Source of the DNA: an uncultured Helicobacteraceae bacterium
Lineage (GTDB): Bacteria; Campylobacterota; Campylobacteria; Campylobacterales; Helicobacteraceae
Assembly (NCBI GenBank): GCA_947588965.1
Contig: CANQAN010000003.1
Span: 1 to 64,000 of the forward strand
DNA: 64,000 nucleotides
Reading direction: 5' to 3'
Positions 9,122 through 18,108 of this stretch are shown one piece after another (the first letter of the stretch is position 1; each line of letters begins with the position of its first letter). A program made the translations under genes and the position numbers. The notes beneath the pieces were generated by a model that worked only from the letters and a program-made list of their open reading frames with translations, was not told where the DNA came from and ran no database searches.

Positions 9122-9277
9122 AAAATCACTCAACAAAGCCAAAGGTAAAATAAGGCGCTATTTTAACCAAAATAACTTTAATTCCAAAAAGAAAGATTCA
9201 AATTTTCTAAAGATTCAAAATGAATTTAAAAAACTTAAGGTAGCATTGCATCATTAATCTCAAATGAAAGCGAATCA

Positions 9278-10747
9278 ATGAAAACAATTTTAATCATCAC
9301 AGATGGAATCGGCTACAATCCAAACACCTTTTATAACGCCTTTTTTAGCGCAAAAAAGCCAACTTATGATAAATTTTTCCAAGAGATTCCATGCGCAATG
9401 ATCGAGACCTTTGGAAACTCTGTTGGATTGCCCGAAGGGCAAATGGGGAATTCCGAAGTTGGTCATATGAGCTTAGGAAGCGGGAGAATCCTCTATCAAG
9501 ATCTCGTCAAAATCAATCAAGCCATCAAAGACAAAACGCTCATGCAAAATCCTGCGCTAGAATCCCTTAGTGCGTGTGAGCGTGTGCATTTAATTGGCTT
9601 AATGAGTGATGGGGGTGTGCATTCTCATATCAATCACATTCTTGCCCTAGCACAAGGATTGGAATCTACAAAGAAAGTGTATTTGCATTTAATTACCGAT
9701 GGTCGCGATGTTTTACCAAAGTCTGCCTTGAGATTCTTAGAGGATATTCAAAAGGGCATTTGTGAGAAAAACATTACCATTGCTACATTGAGTGGTCGCT
9801 ACTATGCTATGGATAGAGACAGCAGGTGGGATCGCGTGGAGAAGGCTTATAATGTCATAGCACTCGGTGAAAATCCACAATCCATAGCACCAGAAGAATA
9901 CCTTAATGCGCAATTTAGCGCAGAGATTTTTGATGAGTTCATTGTCCCTGCAAGTTTTAAGGGATACAATGGAGTCCAAAAGGGCGATGGAATCATTTTT
10001 GTCAATTTCAGAAGCGACAGAGCAAGGGAGATTGTAAGTGCCTTAGGAGAGGAGGATTTTAGCGGATTTGTGCGCAAGAGTTTTACAAAAGTCCCACTTG
10101 TTACAATGACTTCTTATGATAAAAACTTCAATTTTCCAATCCTATTCCCTAAAGAAACGATTAAAAACACCCTTGCAGAAGTGATTTCAAAGCAGAATCT
10201 CAAGCAATTTCACACCGCAGAAACAGAAAAATACGCGCATGTGACATTCTTTTTCAATGGAGGGATTGAAGAGCCCTATCCTAACGAGACGCGCGTCTTA
10301 ATCCCATCGCCAAAGGTCAGCACTTATGATTTGCAACCACAAATGAGTGCGAGAGAAGTGGGTGATGCGGTTTTGAGCGCGATAAAGGAGGGCTATGACT
10401 TTATCGTTGTGAATTTTGCAAATGGTGATATGGTCGGACATACAGGGAATTATGAAGCAGCAATCAAGGCTGTAGAGGCGGTAGATTGTGAGCTAGGCAG
10501 AATCTACACAAAGGCAAAGGATTCTGGCTATGGCTTGATTCTCACAAGCGATCATGGAAATTGTGAGGCTATGAAAAACAAAAAAGGAGAATCTCTCACC
10601 AATCACACAATCGGACATGTGTGGTGTTTTGTCTCTGCGGATGGCGTGGATTCTGTTAGCAATGGGAGGCTTAGCAATATCGCCCCAAGCATTTTGAAGC
10701 TTATGGGAATTACGATTCCACAGGAAATGGACGCGCCACTTTTTTAG
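9278..10747 (+). CDS. gpmI: 2,3-bisphosphoglycerate-independent phosphoglycerate mutase
   Basis: This enzyme interconverts 3- and 2-phosphoglycerate in glycolysis and gluconeogenesis, using two Mn2+ ions and a phosphoserine intermediate. The 489 residues include the metal-binding TDGIG at the N-terminus, the catalytic serine S59 in [28 protein letters not shown], and the C-terminal TSDHGNCE and NHTIGHV metal motifs. The length is normal for alkaline-phosphatase-superfamily GpmI. It is divergent from mraY across about 150 bp, which holds both promoters. No strong Shine-Dalgarno is evident before the ATG. Confidence 0.97.
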   Translation: MKTILIITDGIGYNPNTFYNAFFSAKKPTYDKFFQEIPCAMIETFGNSVGLPEGQMGNSEVGHMSLGSGRILYQDLVKINQAIKDKTLMQNPALESLSACERVHLIGLMSDGGVHSHINHILALAQGLESTKKVYLHLITDGRDVLPKSALRFLEDIQKGICEKNITIATLSGRYYAMDRDSRWDRVEKAYNVIALGENPQSIAPEEYLNAQFSAEIFDEFIVPASFKGYNGVQKGDGIIFVNFRSDRAREIVSALGEEDFSGFVRKSFTKVPLVTMTSYDKNFNFPILFPKETIKNTLAEVISKQNLKQFHTAETEKYAHVTFFFNGGIEEPYPNETRVLIPSPKVSTYDLQPQMSAREVGDAVLSAIKEGYDFIVVNFANGDMVGHTGNYEAAIKAVEAVDCELGRIYTKAKDSGYGLILTSDHGNCEAMKNKKGESLTNHTIGHVWCFVSADGVDSVSNGRLSNIAPSILKLMGITIPQEMDAPLF

Positions 10748-10782
10748 TTTTTGTCAAATTTTATGAATATTTTAAAAAAAAT

Positions 10783-10791
10783 GCTTATAAT
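10783..10791 (+). promoter_or_regulatory. -10 promoter of cheZ
   Basis: GCTTATAAT ends in a perfect TATAAT at 10786-10791, preceded by an A/T-rich run and followed after about 20 bp by the GAGG ribosome site (10811-10814). The TSS is expected near 10798. Confidence 0.55.
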
Positions 10792-10820
10792 AAGCAACAG
10801 ATTTGTTTTTGAGGATTGTG

Positions 10821-11552
10821 ATGACACAAGAAGAATTGGATGCTTTATTGAGTAGCGATGTTGAGGACATTGCAGGGAATGATGCGACACCCGAAGTTGC
10901 AGAGAGCGCAGAAAAGGTGGGGGATGCGGAAAGCGCAGAGAGCGGTTTCATAGAAAACTCAAAGATCGTAAGCGGTCCTGTCAAAGCTGAAGAGTTTAAA
11001 ATCGATCAAGAAATCTCTTGGCCACCGCCACCACCGACGACAGAACACAAGGTTGTGCATGAGTTAGACGATGTAACACGTGATTCTGAAATCAAAGCTA
11101 CAGAGCTTTTTGACAAACTAGAAAACATAAACAATCTCTCGGCTGATATTGAAGATATGCTCAAACAAATAGAATCCTTTGTCAGCTCTCAAGAAGATCT
11201 TCTCAACAAACTTCACGCAAAATTCCCAGATTTCCGCACTTTTAATGACCGCTTAGAAGAGGCCAAAAAGACAAAAGAAAGCACAAAAAAAATTTCAAAT
11301 GCCCTACAAAATGTCAGCAATGCCTCACTAGAAGCAATGGAAAGTATGCAGTATCAAGACATTCACAGACAAAAGATAGAACGTGTCATTAATGTCATGC
11401 GTGCTTTGTCGCGCTATATGAGCGCACTCTTTGAAGGGAAAATTGAGGACAACAAGCGCGTGGGTTCTGCAGTCTATATCCATGGGGATTCTGCAGAGGC
11501 TGCAATGGATACAGACGACATTGAAGCCCTCATTGAAAAATTCAGCAAATAA
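10821..11552 (+). CDS. cheZ: Chemotaxis phosphatase CheZ (epsilonproteobacterial type)
   Basis: CheZ dephosphorylates CheY-P. The 243-residue protein has a long helical core, and QYQDIHRQKIERV (residues 177-189) matches the E. coli CheZ active helix: D180 and Q184 align with D143 and Q147. The C-terminal DTDDIEALIEKF resembles the CheY-binding tail. Unusually, the N-terminus MTQEELDALLSSD resembles the FliM CheY-P-binding peptide. The start is ATG 10821 after GAGG. A longer frame opening with TTG at 10803 lacks a ribosome site. From memory it matches HP0170, and the following U32 gene keeps the same order in H. pylori. Confidence 0.9.
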   Translation: MTQEELDALLSSDVEDIAGNDATPEVAESAEKVGDAESAESGFIENSKIVSGPVKAEEFKIDQEISWPPPPPTTEHKVVHELDDVTRDSEIKATELFDKLENINNLSADIEDMLKQIESFVSSQEDLLNKLHAKFPDFRTFNDRLEEAKKTKESTKKISNALQNVSNASLEAMESMQYQDIHRQKIERVINVMRALSRYMSALFEGKIEDNKRVGSAVYIHGDSAEAAMDTDDIEALIEKFSK

Positions 11553-11555
11553 TGA

Positions 11556-12899
11556 ATGTGCGCTTCTAGCCTCTTAAAACTTCCTGAACTGCTCTCTCCA
11601 GCAGGCAATCTCAAAAAACTAAAAATTGCTTTGGAATATGGTGCAGATGCTGTATATGGAGGTGTGAGTCATTTTTCATTGCGGAATCGATCGGGAAAGG
11701 AATTTGACTTTGACACTTTCAAAGAGGGCGTGGAATACACACACAAAAGAGGAAAAAAAATTTATGTAACAATCAATGGCTTTCCCTTTAATTCTCAACT
11801 CAAACTCCTAGAAGCGCACATTGAAAAAATGGCAAGTCTCAAGCCCGATGCATTCATTGTTGCGACACCCGGCGTGATTAAACTTGCCCAAAAAATCGCT
11901 CCAGAGATTCCGCTCCATCTTTCCACACAAGCAAATGTCCTCAATGTCCTTGATGCGCAGGTGTTTTATGAACTTGGTGTGAAGCGCATTATCGCTGCTA
12001 GGGAATTGAGCCTCAAGGATGCTGTGCTCATTAAGAAAGAACTGCCAAATTTGGAGTTAGAAATTTTCGTGCATGGCTCTATGTGCTTTGCCTTTTCGGG
12101 ACGTTGCTTGATTTCTGCTCTGCAGAGTGGGCGCGTACCAAATCGTGGGAGCTGTGCAAATGACTGTCGCTTTGACTATGAATACTATGTACGCAACACA
12201 GCAAATGACGAACTCGTGCATTTTAACGGTAGGGAATTTTATGTAAAAAATCCCGACAATGACATCTTAATGCGCTTGGAAGAGGAAGAGGGCATTGGGA
12301 CGCATGTTTTTAATGCAAAAGACTTGAATCTCATTGAACATATTCCGACAATCTTAGAAAGCGGAGCGATTGATTCTCTGAAAATTGAGGGGCGCACAAA
12401 ATCCTCCTATTACACAGCCATTACAACTCTTGCCTACAGAATGGCACTCAATGATTTTCAAAACAACGATTTTTCACTCCCACGTTACATAAAAGAACTT
12501 AACACACTTAAGAATCGCGGTTTTAGCGATGGTTATATCATTCATCGCCCCTATGAAAAGCATAACACACAAAACCACTTCAGCGCAATCAGCGATGGGG
12601 ATTATCAAGTCAATGCAGAAGTGAGTGAAGATGGGAAAGTCGCGCTCTGTCGGCACACAATCCGCCCCAATGAACCAAAAGAAATTATCACACCGCAGAA
12701 CAACTCTATCCAAAATGCCAAAAATGATCGCGGAGAAATCTTTGAACAAGGGGGTAAAAAATACCTCAAGCTCTCTAAAATCTTGCTAGAAAATGGTAAG
12801 GAGTTAGAATCCATTCACAGCGGAAATGTCAATCCCTTTGTCCTTCCCTTTAAACTCCCATCCTTTAGCTTTCTAAGGCAAAAAATAAATCACTCATAG
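11556..12899 (+). CDS. U32 family protein (TrhP/YegQ-like, 'collagenase' family)
   Basis: A 447-residue U32 family member. It has the PELLSPAGN opening, the GADAVYGG motif and the U32 signature around residues 168-200 (a GSMC...SGRC...RGSCANDCR series of cysteines that may bind an Fe-S cluster). E. coli TrhP, of similar length, hydroxylates tRNA uridine-34, and this is a likelier role than proteolysis despite the historic name PrtC in H. pylori. It starts 3 bp after cheZ, so it is coupled to it. Its 3' end overlaps lutC by 10 bp in convergent orientation. Confidence 0.9.
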   Translation: MCASSLLKLPELLSPAGNLKKLKIALEYGADAVYGGVSHFSLRNRSGKEFDFDTFKEGVEYTHKRGKKIYVTINGFPFNSQLKLLEAHIEKMASLKPDAFIVATPGVIKLAQKIAPEIPLHLSTQANVLNVLDAQVFYELGVKRIIAARELSLKDAVLIKKELPNLELEIFVHGSMCFAFSGRCLISALQSGRVPNRGSCANDCRFDYEYYVRNTANDELVHFNGREFYVKNPDNDILMRLEEEEGIGTHVFNAKDLNLIEHIPTILESGAIDSLKIEGRTKSSYYTAITTLAYRMALNDFQNNDFSLPRYIKELNTLKNRGFSDGYIIHRPYEKHNTQNHFSAISDGDYQVNAEVSEDGKVALCRHTIRPNEPKEIITPQNNSIQNAKNDRGEIFEQGGKKYLKLSKILLENGKELESIHSGNVNPFVLPFKLPSFSFLRQKINHS

Positions 12900-13549
12900 A
12901 GGATAATATGCACTCTTTGAGGTCCATGCACACCAAAGACTGTGATAAGCTCAATATCCGCCGTCCTTGATGGACCTGCGATAAAAAGAATATTGCTTGG
13001 AAGTGTCGGATTTTCGCTTTTAATGAGATTAAGAGCCTCTGCGAGACTGGAGACGACATTTTTCTTCTCTAAGAGCATAATGCAAAGATTGGGCGCAAGG
13101 GAAAGCATTCTTGGCTGTGTGCGAGACGAATGCACAAGAGCAACGCCGTGCGAACTCACACCAACTCTTGCATCAATCACAGAAAAATCACTATGGAACA
13201 CCTCTTGTCGCAAATGTTCAATTTCTTGATTGAAGCACACCTTTTCTTCTGCAGAAATTTTCTGAATGTCTAACTTAAGCCCATCTCCATAAATCATTTT
13301 TGTATAGCCATATTCTGCGACAATGGCGTTGATTTTCTCTTCTATTTTATCTTTAGCGCATTCTTCAACGATATATTTATTGTCCGTCATTTTGCGCTTC
13401 ATCTCTTCTAATTTATCTCCGCTACTTTGGATATGCCCAAACGGATCTGTGCTTGGAGTGTAGATAAACTTAGAATCCCTATGCGACCTCTTTAAACGCT
13501 CTAAAATCTGCTCTTTACTGCGTTTAGAAATATTTTCAATCCTATTCAT
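12890..13549 (-). CDS. lutC: Lactate utilisation protein C (LUD domain)
   Basis: LutC is one of three subunits of the LutABC iron-sulfur L-lactate dehydrogenase. This 219-residue protein carries the LUD domain (IDARVGVSSHGVALVHSS..., FIAGPSRTADIE, VHGPQRVHIILYE). The GPSRTADIE and HGP motifs are characteristic. I choose ATG 13549 (MNRIENISK) because GGAG lies 6 bp upstream. An in-frame ATG at 13561 overlaps the ribosome site. It overlaps the 3' end of lutB and ends the lctP-lutABC operon. Confidence 0.93.
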   Translation of the reverse strand: MNRIENISKRSKEQILERLKRSHRDSKFIYTPSTDPFGHIQSSGDKLEEMKRKMTDNKYIVEECAKDKIEEKINAIVAEYGYTKMIYGDGLKLDIQKISAEEKVCFNQEIEHLRQEVFHSDFSVIDARVGVSSHGVALVHSSRTQPRMLSLAPNLCIMLLEKKNVVSSLAEALNLIKSENPTLPSNILFIAGPSRTADIELITVFGVHGPQRVHIILYE

Positions 13550-14978
13550 AAGACACTCCATCCATTTTTTTGATTTCTTGATGCAGATTCCCTTTGATTT
13601 GTGGAAGTTCCTTGAAAGCAGCCCATTTTTTCACCACAGGCAAGGAATCCTTGAAGCGATGCAAAAGCGCATTGAAATAGTGGGCATACCCTACAGAAAA
13701 TCTCCACAACAGACCATTTGTCGCGACCTTAGAAAAGGCTTTCATCGCTTGAGATTCCGCCTTATTGTACTGCAACATACTCGCACCAAGCGGGGGATTC
13801 TCCCCTTCTCCAACCTTATCTCCTCGCAACTCTCTAATCAAATCCGCCAAAGGAATCTTAACGGGACAAACTTCCGAACAGCGCCCACAAAGCGAACAAA
13901 AGCTCAAAATATCGCCTGTGGAATCTATCCCAAACAAACTTGGGCTAATCACCTCTCCAATAGGACCGGGATAGACTGTCTGATAAGTGTGCCCTCCGAT
14001 TTTATCATACACAGGACAGAAATTCATACAAGCTCCACACCGAATACAACGCAACGCCTCGTAATAATCCTCATGCATAAGCATATCACTCCGATGGTGA
14101 TCAAATAAAATGACATGCACTTCCTTTGGTCCATCCAAATCGCCATTTTTTCTAGGTCCCGTAATGATATTATTATATGTAGGAATAAACTGCCCAGTGG
14201 CTGAAGGCGTGAGTAAATGCACCATTGTCGCGGCATCCTCAAAGCTCTCCATAACCTTTTCAATCCCGCAGAGCGCGACATGAATGCGAGGTGCTGTCGT
14301 ACACATTCTACCATTTCCCTCATTTTCTATGAGCCAGATCGCGCCCTCTTTGCTCATGGCAAAATTCACGCCACTAAGCCCCATTTCTAAGCCCTCAAAC
14401 TCATCTCTTAAGTGCTTTCTTGCAATGGCATTAAGCTTTTCTGGTTCTGATTCTGGTGCCGATCCAAGCTTCTCTTCAAAAATCTTGCCAATCTCATAAC
14501 GATTGCGATGAATCGCAGGGACGACGATATGCACAGGCGTCTCGCCATTGAGTTGTAAAATCAACTCGCCCAAATCCGTCTCCACAGCCTCTATGCCCTT
14601 TTTTTCTAAAAAGTGATTTAAGCCTATTTCCTCGCTCGCCATAGACTTCCCCTTGAGAATCTTGCGAATCTTTTTTTCTTGCATGAGCGCATAAATAATC
14701 TCACAGGCATCCTCACTACTAGAAGCCCAATGCACTTGGATTCCATTCTTTTGTGCATTTTGTTCAAACTCCAATAGTCTCTCTTGCAGATTCATAAGAG
14801 CGTTATTTTTAGCTTGTTTAGCCTTTGCCCTCAACCCCTGCCAATCTTGGAATTTATCCTCAATGACTTTGAGGCGATTCCTCTGTAGAGTGTGCATAGC
14901 GACACTAAGATTGTCGCGCATTTGAGTGTCATTAAGCTTTGTTTGAACGATTTGTTCATGCGGAATCTTTTCACTCAT
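13542..14978 (-). CDS. lutB: Lactate utilisation protein B (LUD domain, 4Fe-4S ferredoxin)
   Basis: A 478-residue protein with an N-terminal LUD domain and two 4Fe-4S motifs: CIRCGACMNFCPVY (near residue 320) and CSLCGRCSEVCPVK (near residue 375). It should pass electrons from lactate oxidation within the LutABC complex. The start is ATG 14978, where ATGA overlaps the lutA stop and AGGGAG precedes it. The in-frame ATG at 15005 would lie further inside lutA. Confidence 0.95.
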   Translation of the reverse strand: MSEKIPHEQIVQTKLNDTQMRDNLSVAMHTLQRNRLKVIEDKFQDWQGLRAKAKQAKNNALMNLQERLLEFEQNAQKNGIQVHWASSSEDACEIIYALMQEKKIRKILKGKSMASEEIGLNHFLEKKGIEAVETDLGELILQLNGETPVHIVVPAIHRNRYEIGKIFEEKLGSAPESEPEKLNAIARKHLRDEFEGLEMGLSGVNFAMSKEGAIWLIENEGNGRMCTTAPRIHVALCGIEKVMESFEDAATMVHLLTPSATGQFIPTYNNIITGPRKNGDLDGPKEVHVILFDHHRSDMLMHEDYYEALRCIRCGACMNFCPVYDKIGGHTYQTVYPGPIGEVISPSLFGIDSTGDILSFCSLCGRCSEVCPVKIPLADLIRELRGDKVGEGENPPLGASMLQYNKAESQAMKAFSKVATNGLLWRFSVGYAHYFNALLHRFKDSLPVVKKWAAFKELPQIKGNLHQEIKKMDGVSYE

Positions 14979-15712
14979 AGGCTCTCTCCCTCTAGTCTTT
15001 TCCATAAGAAATCATACAAATGCACTCCCTTGACATCGACGCCCAACCTCTGCATCGTGCCTTGAATGTTTAAAAGACAGCCCCCATCGCCACTAATGAG
15101 AAACTGCGCCCCCGTGCCTTGAATGTCTTTGACCTTTTGCAATGCCATTGCATTAGAGATTTCTGGCTCTTTTACAGAAAATGTCCCGCCAAAGCCACAG
15201 CATTCCTCTTCAAATTCCAAAGGAAGTAATTGAACATTTTTGAGACGTTTAATGAGATTCTTACTTGCTTGGATACTCTTTTGCACCCTTAGTGCGTGAC
15301 AATTAGAATGCCATGCCACCTTGATTTCAGCGCCCTTGTCTTCATATTCTACATTTAAAATTTCATCAAGATATTGACTCAACTCTATCACACGTTGGCT
15401 AAACTCATTGACCTCATTCCAACAAGAATCCCCCTTAAATAATTCCAAATAATCACTGCTCATCATTCCCGCACAAGAGCCGCTTGGAACGACGATAGGA
15501 TAATCCCCCTTAAACTGCCTTATGTTATGGAGAGCGATTTCCTTGCTTTCTTTGAAATAACCCGAATTAAATGCAGGTTGCCCACAGCAAGTTTGATTCT
15601 TCTTAAAAATAACCTCAACACCCTCTCTACGCAGGAGTCTGATGGCGTTCAAAACAGCCTCTTGCATCGCCAAACTCCCCAAACAAGTTGCGAAAAAATA
15701 CACTTTATTCAT
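14975..15712 (-). CDS. lutA: Lactate utilisation protein A (CCG-domain heterodisulfide-reductase-like)
   Basis: A 245-residue subunit with two cysteine-rich CCG domains: FFATCLG at the start, KKNQTCCGQPAFNSG near residue 40, SCAGMM, then HSNCHALR and EEECCGFGGTFSVK near residue 170. These motifs bind an Fe-S cluster in glycolate oxidase GlcF, heterodisulfide reductase and LutA. It lies 8 bp after the permease gene and is coupled to lutB by ATGA. Confidence 0.95.
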   Translation of the reverse strand: MNKVYFFATCLGSLAMQEAVLNAIRLLRREGVEVIFKKNQTCCGQPAFNSGYFKESKEIALHNIRQFKGDYPIVVPSGSCAGMMSSDYLELFKGDSCWNEVNEFSQRVIELSQYLDEILNVEYEDKGAEIKVAWHSNCHALRVQKSIQASKNLIKRLKNVQLLPLEFEEECCGFGGTFSVKEPEISNAMALQKVKDIQGTGAQFLISGDGGCLLNIQGTMQRLGVDVKGVHLYDFLWKRLEGESL

Positions 15713-15720
15713 CGCAATTC

Positions 15721-17364
15721 CTATTTAGCTAAGTGTGTGATTTCCGGAATGATTCCACTAAGGAATGTCGCAATAATCAATGTCCAAATCCCAATGAGAA
15801 TGATAAAGCCCACAGAATACTTGAATGTGAATTTAAATAAATCCGATTCTTTTCCGACCAAACCAACTGCCGCACAAGCAATTGCAATGGATTGCGGTGA
15901 GATCATTTTCCCCACGACACCCCCCACAGAGTTTGCGGCTAAAAATAGCGCCTCACCCACACCAAGCTCTGAAGCAGTGACTTGTTGCAAGGGACCAAAG
16001 AGCAAGTTTGCACTTGTATCGCTTCCTGTTAAAAACACGCCTATCCAGCCAATCACGGGGCTGAAGAAGGCAAATGCATCTCCCGTTCTTGCAAAGGCCG
16101 TTCCAAGTGTTGCACTCATTCCGCTATTTTGAGAAACAAAGGCAAAGGCGACGACGAATCCTATCGTCAAACAAGGAATCGCCATTTCCTTTAATGTGTC
16201 CCAAAAACACTCGGTTGCTTCACTCGCCTTGATTTTCAAAGCCCAAATGCTCAAAAACGCCGCAAGTAAAATCGCGCTTCCTGCCTGCAGACCAATAAAG
16301 CTTATTTGAAGTCCTAAATCAATGGGCTTACCATTGAATCCGACAATTTGCGTTGCGATGTTTTGCGCTGCAATCGTAATGACTGTGTAATCAAAGATGC
16401 TACCCTTTGCAAAGAGAGCCTTAAACCAAGGCTGTGTCCAAAGTATAATGCAAACAATCAACAAAATAAAGGGCAACCATGCCTTAAACACTTTATCAAA
16501 AGGAAGTTGCTCTCCTTGAGAAAATTCTTTTAACTCATCTAATCTGAAGATGTTTTTAGGACTCCAAAATCTCAAGAAAATTGTCGTACAAACAAGAGAA
16601 ACAACCGCAGAAACAATATCGGGCAATTCTGCACCAAGATAGTTGGAGCTTATAAATTGTGTCGCAGTAAAGCTCACTGCAGCAACAAGAATTGCAGGAA
16701 AAGTCTCTCTAATCCCCTTGAATCCATCCATTAAAAACACGATAAAAAAGGGCACACTCAAACTCAAAGGCACAAGCATACGCCCCACCATCGCAGAAAC
16801 TTCGTACTGCTCCACGCCAACAAGATTAGCCATCGCAATAATCGGAATCCCCACCGCACCAAACGCGACAGGAGCTGTGTTTGCTATCAAGCAAAGCCCC
16901 GCTGCGTAGAGAGGCTTCAACCCAAGCCCCACGAGCAATGCGGCCGTGATTGCGACAGGACCACCAAAGCCAATCGCTCCTTCCAAAAAAGAACCAAAAC
17001 AAAAGCCAATGAGAATCACTTGAATCCTATGATCGGGCGTTATGGATATAACGCTGTGCTTAATGACCTCAAAAGCTCCCGATTTCACAGAAAGTTTGTA
17101 GAGGAAAATTGCCGCAATGATAATCCACGCGATCGGCCACATCCCTTGCGCGAAGCCTTTCACAAAAGAAGCGCCGATGAGAGAAAAGGGCATCTCATAG
17201 ACAAAAAACGCCACAACAGAAGCAAAAACCACCGTAACAAATCCCGCCTGATAGCCCTTGAGTTTGAAGGCTAACAAACAGAGCAAAAAGCACAAAATTG
17301 GCAAAAAAGCCACAACGGCACTCAACCAAATACTGCCCAATGGGTCTATAACCTGCTGCCACAT
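15721..17364 (-). CDS. lctP: L-lactate permease, LctP family
   Basis: A 547-residue inner-membrane permease with about 13 hydrophobic helices. It has the WPIAWIIIAAIFLYKL, EGAIGFGGPVAITAALL, GSDTSANLLFGPLQQ and ANSVGGVVGKMISPQSIAIA signatures of LctP/LldP lactate transporters. Together with lutABC it forms a complete lactate uptake and oxidation operon. H. pylori has two lctP copies in tandem; only one is present here. A strong AAGGAGGG ribosome site (17371-17378) and a promoter inside a long inverted repeat precede it. Confidence 0.96.
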   Translation of the reverse strand: MWQQVIDPLGSIWLSAVVAFLPILCFLLCLLAFKLKGYQAGFVTVVFASVVAFFVYEMPFSLIGASFVKGFAQGMWPIAWIIIAAIFLYKLSVKSGAFEVIKHSVISITPDHRIQVILIGFCFGSFLEGAIGFGGPVAITAALLVGLGLKPLYAAGLCLIANTAPVAFGAVGIPIIAMANLVGVEQYEVSAMVGRMLVPLSLSVPFFIVFLMDGFKGIRETFPAILVAAVSFTATQFISSNYLGAELPDIVSAVVSLVCTTIFLRFWSPKNIFRLDELKEFSQGEQLPFDKVFKAWLPFILLIVCIILWTQPWFKALFAKGSIFDYTVITIAAQNIATQIVGFNGKPIDLGLQISFIGLQAGSAILLAAFLSIWALKIKASEATECFWDTLKEMAIPCLTIGFVVAFAFVSQNSGMSATLGTAFARTGDAFAFFSPVIGWIGVFLTGSDTSANLLFGPLQQVTASELGVGEALFLAANSVGGVVGKMISPQSIAIACAAVGLVGKESDLFKFTFKYSVGFIILIGIWTLIIATFLSGIIPEITHLAK

Positions 17365-17384
17365 AACAAACCCTCCTTAAGAAA

Positions 17385-17417
17385 TAATCGTTACTGAATA
17401 TAGCACATTAACGATTA
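17385..17417. promoter_or_regulatory. Inverted-repeat operator over the lctP-lutABC -10 box
   Basis: TAATCGTTA at 17385-17393 and TAACGATTA at 17409-17417 are perfect 9-bp inverted arms separated by 15 bp. The symmetry centre (17401) falls on the minus-strand -10 TATATT (17397-17402), extended by TGC. A factor bound here would cover the promoter, so lactate-operon repression is a natural reading. The regulator is not identified. The core TTAACGATT recurs just upstream of the TraT-like gene at 24034-24042. Confidence 0.6.
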
Positions 17418-17423
17418 AAAATC

Positions 17424-17978
17424 TCAATTTTTGTTTGCATTGTCCAAAAAATCATCTTTAAAGCGCACATAATTTTGTGCAGATTCTAGGATAAGGGCGA
17501 TTTCTTCTGTGCGCAATTCACGTACAAGTTTAGCGGGATTCCCTAAAATAAGAGAGCGCGGGGGGAATTCTTTACCTTTTGTAACAACACTTCCTGCTCC
17601 GACAATGCTGTCCTCTCCTATCACAGCCCCGTCCATAACCACCGCATTCATTCCAACCAACACACGATCCTTCAGCTCACAGGCATGAATGACACAATTA
17701 TGCCCAATTGTTACATCATTACCAATCACAACAGGAAAGCCATGATCCACGACTGCACCCTTTGAATCAAAAGTTTTGTGCCACACGTGAATGGTGGTTA
17801 GGTCTTGAATATTGCTACGTTTTCCGATTTTTATGGAATTCACATCGCCTCTTAACACACAATTAAACCAAATGCTAGAATCCGCACCAATCTCTACATC
17901 ACCGATAATCTTAGCCCCTTTAGCACAGAACACCCTCTTTGCAATCTGCGGTTTTTTACCCTTGAATTTTATGATCAT
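17424..17978 (-). CDS. Gamma-class carbonic anhydrase-like hexapeptide-repeat protein
   Basis: A 184-residue left-handed beta-helix protein of the YrdA/PaaY/gamma-CA family. Hexapeptide repeats run from about residue 15 to 150 (GDVEIGADSSIWFN, VIGNDVTIGHNCVIHACEL, VLVGMNAVVMDGAVIGEDS). The three histidines needed for metal binding are seen in the WHKTF, GHNCVIH and nearby turns. Such proteins form trimers and may hydrate CO2, but many are uncharacterised. The start is ATG 17978 with AAGGA at 17984-17988. An upstream extension to 18044 is unlikely. It lies about 60 bp upstream of lctP but is separated from it by the operator. Confidence 0.9.
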   Translation of the reverse strand: MIIKFKGKKPQIAKRVFCAKGAKIIGDVEIGADSSIWFNCVLRGDVNSIKIGKRSNIQDLTTIHVWHKTFDSKGAVVDHGFPVVIGNDVTIGHNCVIHACELKDRVLVGMNAVVMDGAVIGEDSIVGAGSVVTKGKEFPPRSLILGNPAKLVRELRTEEIALILESAQNYVRFKDDFLDNANKN

Positions 17979-18108
17979 ATCAGTCCTTATATTTGGGATT
18001 CTTACAATATAATGCGCCTTAGCAAAAACTCCCCTTAATCGCACACTATAAGCTTATAAGTTAGCGTGCATTTGTATTTTTGTGTCATCTCTAAACACTT
18101 TTAAAGAA

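Noticed and set aside
13578-14108. Plus-strand open frame of 176 codons
   Set aside because: It lies opposite lutB (4Fe-4S motifs are on the minus strand) and has no family features.
15527-16132. Plus-strand open frame of 201 codons across lutA and lctP
   Set aside because: It crosses two real minus-strand genes in antisense and its composition is not protein-like.
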